From assembly GCA_002395905.1 (NCBI GenBank), contig DGVK01000123.1:10566-16950 (forward strand): 6,385 nucleotides of DNA, read 5' to 3'. Source of the DNA: Verrucomicrobia bacterium UBA4286 (lineage in GTDB: Bacteria > Verrucomicrobiota > Kiritimatiellia > RFP12 > UBA1067). Shown one piece after another: positions 6,336 through 6,385 of this stretch. The notes below the pieces were generated by a model. It was not told the origin of the DNA, did not search any database, and saw only the letters and a program-made list of their open reading frames with translations. The number at the start of each line of letters is the position of its first letter. Position 1 is the first letter of the stretch. The translations under genes were made by a program, and so were the position numbers.

Positions 6336-6385
6336 GTGCTACAATTCGACTTTGCGATAGCGGAAATGGTAATATCTAATGGGTC

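Overview
The window reads as a compact, GC-rich chromosomal segment from a Gram-negative (diderm) bacterium. The diderm call rests on a signal-peptide-bearing outer-membrane porin ending in Phe and on a TonB/ExbB/ExbD set. The taxon cannot be fixed from the sequence. A PVC-type or other environmental or gut diderm is only a guess, based on GC content and on homologues that are clearly diverged from enterobacterial ones. Every supported gene is on the minus strand, so the map is read from right to left.

Right end (6385 to 4578): a sigma70-like promoter (TTGACG, 18 nt, TAAAAT) drives a 564-residue DcaP-like porin. Its periplasmic N-terminus is a long coiled coil that changes from heptads to seven in-register 11-residue repeats. 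A perfect 15-bp hairpin follows the porin gene and looks like a terminator or attenuator.

Middle and left (4457 to 1): an apparent operon of five genes with gaps of 28, 13, 0 and -1 nt. It encodes an NSS/SNF-family Na+-dependent transporter (485 aa, probable amino-acid substrate), a PutP-type Na+/proline symporter (538 aa), a very short ExbB (122 aa), ExbD (136 aa), and TonB, which runs off the left edge after 187 residues. TonB has no stop codon in the window and is easy to miss. It is recognised from its SxxxH membrane anchor, its Pro/Glu-rich linker and the start of its C-terminal domain.

Taken together, the locus could form a vertical nutrient-uptake route. The porin (passive) and an unseen TonB-dependent receptor (energised) would cross the outer membrane, and the two Na+ symporters would carry amino acids across the inner membrane. 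That functional link is inferred from gene order and tight spacing. No entirely new system is evident. The features most worth a second look are the hendecad coiled coil on the porin, the stripped-down ExbB, the lysine-poor TonB linker, and the coupling of Na+ amino-acid symporters to a TonB energising module.
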